Of a DNA stretch of 63,222 nucleotides, positions 60,046 to 63,222 are shown one piece after another; the stretch's first letter is position 1, and each line of letters begins with the position of its first letter. Made by a program: the position numbers and the translations under genes. Source of the DNA: Nocardiopsis sp. NRRL B-16309. GTDB lineage: Bacteria > Actinomycetota > Actinomycetes > Streptosporangiales > Streptosporangiaceae. Location of the stretch: contig NZ_LGEC01000091.1 of NCBI RefSeq assembly GCF_001279585.1, positions 1 through 63,222 of the forward strand. The letters are read 5' to 3'. The notes under the pieces are model-generated. The model was not told the origin of the DNA and ran no database searches. It was given only the letters and a program-made list of their open reading frames with translations.

Positions 60046-60057
60046 GCAGCCGACCGG

Positions 60058-61110
60058 TCAGGAGGAGCCGTTGGCGCCCTCGTCGCGGCGCGGGCCGCCG
60101 CGCCAGCGGTCGGCGACGCTGTCGAAGATCTTCCCGCCGGCGCTGGCCGCGCTGCCCGCGACGTCGCGCAGGGTGCCCAGCAACGGGTCCTCGGACCGCT
60201 CCCAGGACTCCCTGTAGGACTTGGCGGCGTTGCGCGCCTCCTCGCCCACCCTGGCGTCGCGGTCGCTCGCGCGGCGCGGGTAGTCGCCGTCGATGATGCG
60301 CTGGTAGGAGCCGTCCTCGATCCACCGGTGCAGCTGCGCCAGGCGCACCACCGCGAAGGGGTGCGTGGTGCCCATCAGGCTGAGCAGCTTGAGGAAGCTG
60401 TCGCGGGCGTCGCCGCCGGACTCGTACTCCCGTGCCTGCTCCAGGAAGGCGTCCGGGTTCATCTCCACCAGCTTGGAGCCGCCCGCGAGCTTCATCAGGG
60501 CGCGCTTGGCGGCCTCGGGGTCCTGGCAGGCCAACAGGCCGGCGCGGTCACAGGAGAGCTCGGACTTGCGGTACCACTCCTCCAGGGCGGCGACGATGGC
60601 GCGCAGCCCGATGTAGCCGAGGGGGATCCACGCCACGCGGGCCGCGAGCTGGATCAGCGCCAGCAGCATCGTGCGGTAGACGGCGTGCCCGCTCAGGATG
60701 TGTCCGACCTCGTGGCCGATGACGAAGCGCTGCTCCTCCGCCTCCAACAGGTCGAACAGGCCCGTGGTCATGACGATGAACGGCTTCTGGCTGCCGATCG
60801 CCATGGCGTTGGGCTTGGGGTTCATCTGGACGTAGAGCTCGGGCACCTCGTCCAGGTCCAGGACGTAGGCGGCGTCGCGGACGTAGTCGTGCAGGTGCGG
60901 GAACTGGGTGGGTCCCACGCGCACCGCGCCGGACAGGAACATGAGTCGCAGTGCGCGCTCGTTGAACAAGCCCGACATGCGCTTGAACACCTCGTCGAAC
61001 CCGCGCAGCGATCGCAGCGCGACCAGCGCGCCGCGGTCGGCGGGGTGCTCGTAGGCACGGGGTGAGATCTCTGGGAGCCGGACGCGTACGCGGTCTGGAG
61101 TGTTGGCCAT
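60058..61110 (-). CDS. M48-family zinc metalloprotease
   Basis: 350 aa; ATG 61110. Zinc motif HEVGH at residues 133-137 (FVIGHEVGHILSGHAVYRTMLLALIQLAARVAW), third ligand Glu in SELSCDRAGLLA. Two hydrophobic stretches follow the zinc motif; there is no N-terminal membrane helix, so membrane attachment differs from HtpX. Probably envelope protein quality control. -10 box TAGCAT (61117-61122, minus strand) is 6 nt before the ATG, so leaderless. The C-terminal 60 residues are charged and disordered. Confidence 0.9.
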   Translation of the reverse strand: MANTPDRVRVRLPEISPRAYEHPADRGALVALRSLRGFDEVFKRMSGLFNERALRLMFLSGAVRVGPTQFPHLHDYVRDAAYVLDLDEVPELYVQMNPKPNAMAIGSQKPFIVMTTGLFDLLEAEEQRFVIGHEVGHILSGHAVYRTMLLALIQLAARVAWIPLGYIGLRAIVAALEEWYRKSELSCDRAGLLACQDPEAAKRALMKLAGGSKLVEMNPDAFLEQAREYESGGDARDSFLKLLSLMGTTHPFAVVRLAQLHRWIEDGSYQRIIDGDYPRRASDRDARVGEEARNAAKSYRESWERSEDPLLGTLRDVAGSAASAGGKIFDSVADRWRGGPRRDEGANGSS

Positions 61111-61116
61111 ATCGGC

Positions 61117-61122
61117 ATGCTA
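61117..61122 (-). promoter_or_regulatory. -10 box of leaderless M48 gene
   Basis: TAGCAT on the minus strand with 6-nt spacing to ATG 61110. Confidence 0.5.
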
Positions 61123-61336
61123 TGCGCCGTGATGCCGCTTGGCCACGGTTTCGGGCCATCGAGATATGACGCGATTCGCCGGTCTCTCGCGATCGCTCCG
61201 GGAAGCTCTCGGAAGTACGGCGTGTTCCGGGTCGTTGACGTACACGAGGGGCATGAGGGGGCGCGGAGCCGGCGTCGGCTAACCTCGGTTGGCCGATCCC
61301 GGCAACGTCCACCGTGAAACGACTCAGGAGCGCACA

Positions 61337-61984
61337 GTGGCGCACGAAGCAGACGGCGCGACCGCGGGCGAACCGACCCGCCGCAAGGCAGCCGCCCCGG
61401 CCAGGGTCGGCATCATGGGCGGTACCTTCGACCCCATCCACCACGGACACCTCGTCGCGGCCAGTGAGGTCGCCCACCTGTTCGGGCTCGACGAGGTCGT
61501 CTTCGTCCCGACCGGCCAGCCCTGGCAGAAGGACCTCGACAAGGTCACCCCCTCCGAGGACCGCTACCTCATGACGGTCATCGCCACGGCGGAGAACCCC
61601 CAGTTCCGCGTGGACCGGGTGGAGATCGACCGCGACGGCCCCACCTACACCATCGACACCCTGCGCCAGATGCGCCACACCTACGGCCCCGACGTGGAGC
61701 TGTTCTTCATCACCGGGGCCGACGCCCTCGGCGCCATTCTGAGCTGGCACAACGTGGACGAACTTTTCGAGCTCGCGCATTTCGTAGGCTGTAACCGTCC
61801 TGGACACCACCTCAGCGACACCGGACTGCCCGAGGGCAAGGTCTCGCTGGTGGAGGTACCGGCCCTGTCCATCTCCTCGACGGAGTGCAGGGAGCGGGTC
61901 CGCAAGGGCGAACCCATCTGGTACCTGGTGCCCGACGGCATCGTCCGCTACATCCACAAGACCGGGCTCTACCGCGAGAGCTGA
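61337..61984 (+). CDS. nadD: Nicotinate-nucleotide adenylyltransferase
   Basis: 215 aa. GTG 61337 has CAGGAG at 7 nt; an in-frame TTG at 61289 is less likely. Nucleotidyltransferase signature RVGIMGGTFDPIHHGHLVAASEVA (residues about 20-43) with the HxGH motif, and C-terminal ISSTECRERVRKGEPIWYLVPDGIVRYI (S-S-T/S-x-x-R). Converts nicotinate mononucleotide to deamido-NAD. rsfS follows 17 bp later; the usual upstream neighbour proA lies 12.5 kb away. Confidence 0.96.
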   Translation: MAHEADGATAGEPTRRKAAAPARVGIMGGTFDPIHHGHLVAASEVAHLFGLDEVVFVPTGQPWQKDLDKVTPSEDRYLMTVIATAENPQFRVDRVEIDRDGPTYTIDTLRQMRHTYGPDVELFFITGADALGAILSWHNVDELFELAHFVGCNRPGHHLSDTGLPEGKVSLVEVPALSISSTECRERVRKGEPIWYLVPDGIVRYIHKTGLYRES

Positions 61985-62001
61985 AAGGCAGCTAGCACAA
62001 C

Positions 62002-62400
62002 GTGACAGTCACCGACAGGGCACTCGAACTGGTCAAGGTCGCGGCCCAGGCCGCATCCGACAAGCTCGCCCAGGAGATCATCGCCTACGACGTCAGCGAG
62101 CAGCTCGTCATCACCGAGGCCTTCGTGCTCTGCTCGGCGCCGAACGACCGGCAGGTCCGTTCGATCGTCGACGAGATCGAGGACCGGCTCCGCATCGAGG
62201 GCGGGGCCAAGCCCGTGCGCCGCGAGGGCGAACGCGACGGCCGGTGGGTGCTGCTCGACTACGCCGACATCGTCGTGCACATCCAGCACGAGGAGGAGCG
62301 CGGCTTCTACGGCCTGGAGCGGCTGTGGAAGGACTGCCCCGAGATCGAGCTCCCCGAGGGGGCGCGGGGCGCCGACCGCACCCCGTTGGACGAGCAGTAA
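62002..62400 (+). CDS. rsfS: Ribosome silencing factor RsfS
   Basis: 132 aa; GTG 62002. IAYDVSEQLVITEAFVLCSAPNDRQVRSIVDEIEDRLR and GERDGRWVLLDYADIVVHIQHEEERGFYGLERLWKDCPEI are the RsfS/Iojap core. Binds uL14 on the 50S subunit and blocks subunit joining under starvation. Between nadD and the phosphatase gene, as in most actinobacteria. Confidence 0.96.
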   Translation: MTVTDRALELVKVAAQAASDKLAQEIIAYDVSEQLVITEAFVLCSAPNDRQVRSIVDEIEDRLRIEGGAKPVRREGERDGRWVLLDYADIVVHIQHEEERGFYGLERLWKDCPEIELPEGARGADRTPLDEQ

Positions 62401-62420
62401 CCCGAGCGGAGAGACACCAC

Positions 62421-63044
62421 GTGAGCGACACGCCTCGAGTGCTGTTCTGGCGGCACGGACGCACGGCATGGAACGTCGAGAACCGTTTCCAGGGGCAGAC
62501 CGACATCGAACTCGACCCGGTCGGCCACGCCCAGGCCGAGCGGGCGGGGCGGCTGCTCGCGGCGATGGGGCCCTCCCTCATCGTCTCCTCCGACCTCAAG
62601 CGCACGGCCGACACCGCCGGGTACCTCAGCCGTGCGTGCGGGATCCCGGTGGAGTTCGACAAGGGCCTGCGTGAACGCTTCGGCGGGTCCTGGGAGGGCA
62701 TGACCGGCGTCGAGCTCTCCGCCCGCTGGCCGATCGAGCACGCGCGCATGGACATCCCGGACGGGGAGCACATCAGCGAGGTGGGCGACCGCATGAGCGC
62801 GGCCGTCGACCGCGCGCTGGAGCGCACCCCGGCGGGCGGTCTGCTCGTGGTCGTCAGCCACGGGGCCGCGCTGCGCGTGGCCATCGCCCGGATGCTGGGC
62901 GTGCCCGACGAGCAGCGCGAGATCCTCGGCCCGCTCAGCAACTGCAGCTGGACCGTGCTCCAGCGGCGCCGCGAACAGTGGCGCCTGATGGAGCACAACG
63001 CCGCCAGCCTGCCCGAACCGGTCGTCCTCAGCGACGACGCCTGA
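62421..63044 (+). CDS. Histidine phosphatase (phosphoglycerate mutase family)
   Basis: 207 aa; GTG 62421 after CGGAGAG. Catalytic RHG in VLFWRHGRTAWNVENRFQGQTDIELDPVGHAQAERAG (His about 12), second His in LLVVVSHGAALRVAIARMLG, and ERFGGSWEGM. Branch-1 histidine phosphatase; actinobacterial relatives at this locus are annotated as phosphoglycerate mutases or glucosyl-3-phosphoglycerate phosphatases. Probably co-transcribed with nadD-rsfS. Confidence 0.92.
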   Translation: MSDTPRVLFWRHGRTAWNVENRFQGQTDIELDPVGHAQAERAGRLLAAMGPSLIVSSDLKRTADTAGYLSRACGIPVEFDKGLRERFGGSWEGMTGVELSARWPIEHARMDIPDGEHISEVGDRMSAAVDRALERTPAGGLLVVVSHGAALRVAIARMLGVPDEQREILGPLSNCSWTVLQRRREQWRLMEHNAASLPEPVVLSDDA

Positions 63045-63077
63045 GAATCCGTTTCGACGTTCGCGCCGGATTCCGCT

Positions 63078-63083
63078 ATGGTT
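63078..63083 (+). promoter_or_regulatory. Probable tRNA-Ala promoter -10
   Basis: TATGGT, 41 nt before the mature tRNA, with TTCGAC at 63053-63058 as a loose -35. Confidence 0.35.
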
Positions 63084-63123
63084 CTGGGAGTCGGAAGGGG
63101 CTCGCCCCCGACGACTCCCACAC

Positions 63124-63196
63124 GGGGCTATGGCGCAGTTGGTAGCGCGCCTCCATGGCATGGAGGAGGTCTGGGGTTCGAATCCCCATAGCTCCA
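63124..63196 (+). tRNA. tRNA-Ala (anticodon GGC)
   Basis: 73-nt cloverleaf. Acceptor arms GGGGCTA (63124-63130) / TAGCTCC (63189-63195, one G-T pair) with discriminator A. Anticodon stem CCTCC/GGAGG with loop ATGGCAT, anticodon GGC; T-arm CTGGGGTTCGAATCCCCA-type with GTTCGAATC. The 3' CCA is not encoded. A tRNA after nadD-rsfS and the phosphatase gene is the common actinobacterial arrangement. Confidence 0.95.
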
Positions 63197-63222
63197 CGGA
63201 CTCAGGACGACCCTGCTCGGGG

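Noticed and set aside
26849..61336. Integrative element or prophage as the source of the insertions
   Set aside because: I found no integrase, transposase, att-like repeats or tRNA at the junctions; the only tRNA lies outside, at 63.1 kb.

Overview
The window is 63.2 kb of very high-GC actinobacterial chromosome. Gene content (mreBCD-pbp2-rodA with the two TIGR039xx radical-SAM partners, RNase E/G, rplU-rpmA-obg, proB/proA, nadD-rsfS), codon use, many GTG starts and probable leaderless mRNAs suggest a filamentous Streptosporangiales member, most likely Nocardiopsis-like. The genus call is inference, because no rRNA is present.

Layout. 1-0.7 kb: the 3' end of clpX and a structured gene-free stretch. 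0.7-6.3 kb: a DUF305 lipoprotein and three tandem secreted LVIVD-repeat paralogues. 6.4-10.1 kb: a FolC-like Mur-ligase paralogue divergent from true folC, then a DUF4233 membrane protein and ndk. 10.5-16.3 kb: the elongasome operon mreB-mreC-mreD-pbp2-rodA. 16.4-23.2 kb: radical SAM protein, its DUF2344 partner, and RNase E/G. 23.2-26.8 kb: rplU-rpmA-obg-proB. 26.9-31.4 kb: small accessory genes (DUF2306 membrane protein, GH114-like lipoprotein, SUFU-domain protein, alpha/beta hydrolase, PemK-like protein).

31.5-47.1 kb is an accessory biosynthetic island: two Tat-type cyclase-family (PF04199) proteins, two PaaK-like adenylate-forming enzymes that each carry a frame-breaking tandem duplication at the same place, two reductases (SDR, AKR), a group A FAD monooxygenase, an MFS exporter, an AfsA-like double-hotdog protein, a HAD-IB phosphatase, a KAS III, and TetR and MarR regulators. 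AfsA-like enzyme plus phosphatase plus reductases plus KAS III suggests a gamma-butyrolactone/butenolide/furan-type small molecule, possibly a signal. I do not recognise the cluster. Its promoters are AT-rich islands full of palindromes.

47.5-63.2 kb: proA with its own promoter, a secreted repeat protein, then a catabolic regulon (SDR, enoyl-CoA hydratase, Rid protein / PaaX regulator / acyl-CoA dehydrogenase, CoA ligase, FAD-monooxygenase-OYE fusion, HGGWW hydrolase). The ligase and fusion enzyme point to the aerobic 2-aminobenzoyl-CoA (anthranilate) route. Both operon promoters carry a TGAC-N4-GTCA palindrome at the same distance from the -10 box, plausibly the PaaX operator. The window closes with an M48 protease, nadD, rsfS, a phosphoglycerate-mutase-family phosphatase and tRNA-Ala(GGC). 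The obg-proB-proA-nadD-rsfS order, usually tight in actinobacteria, is here interrupted twice, by about 20.7 kb and 12.5 kb.
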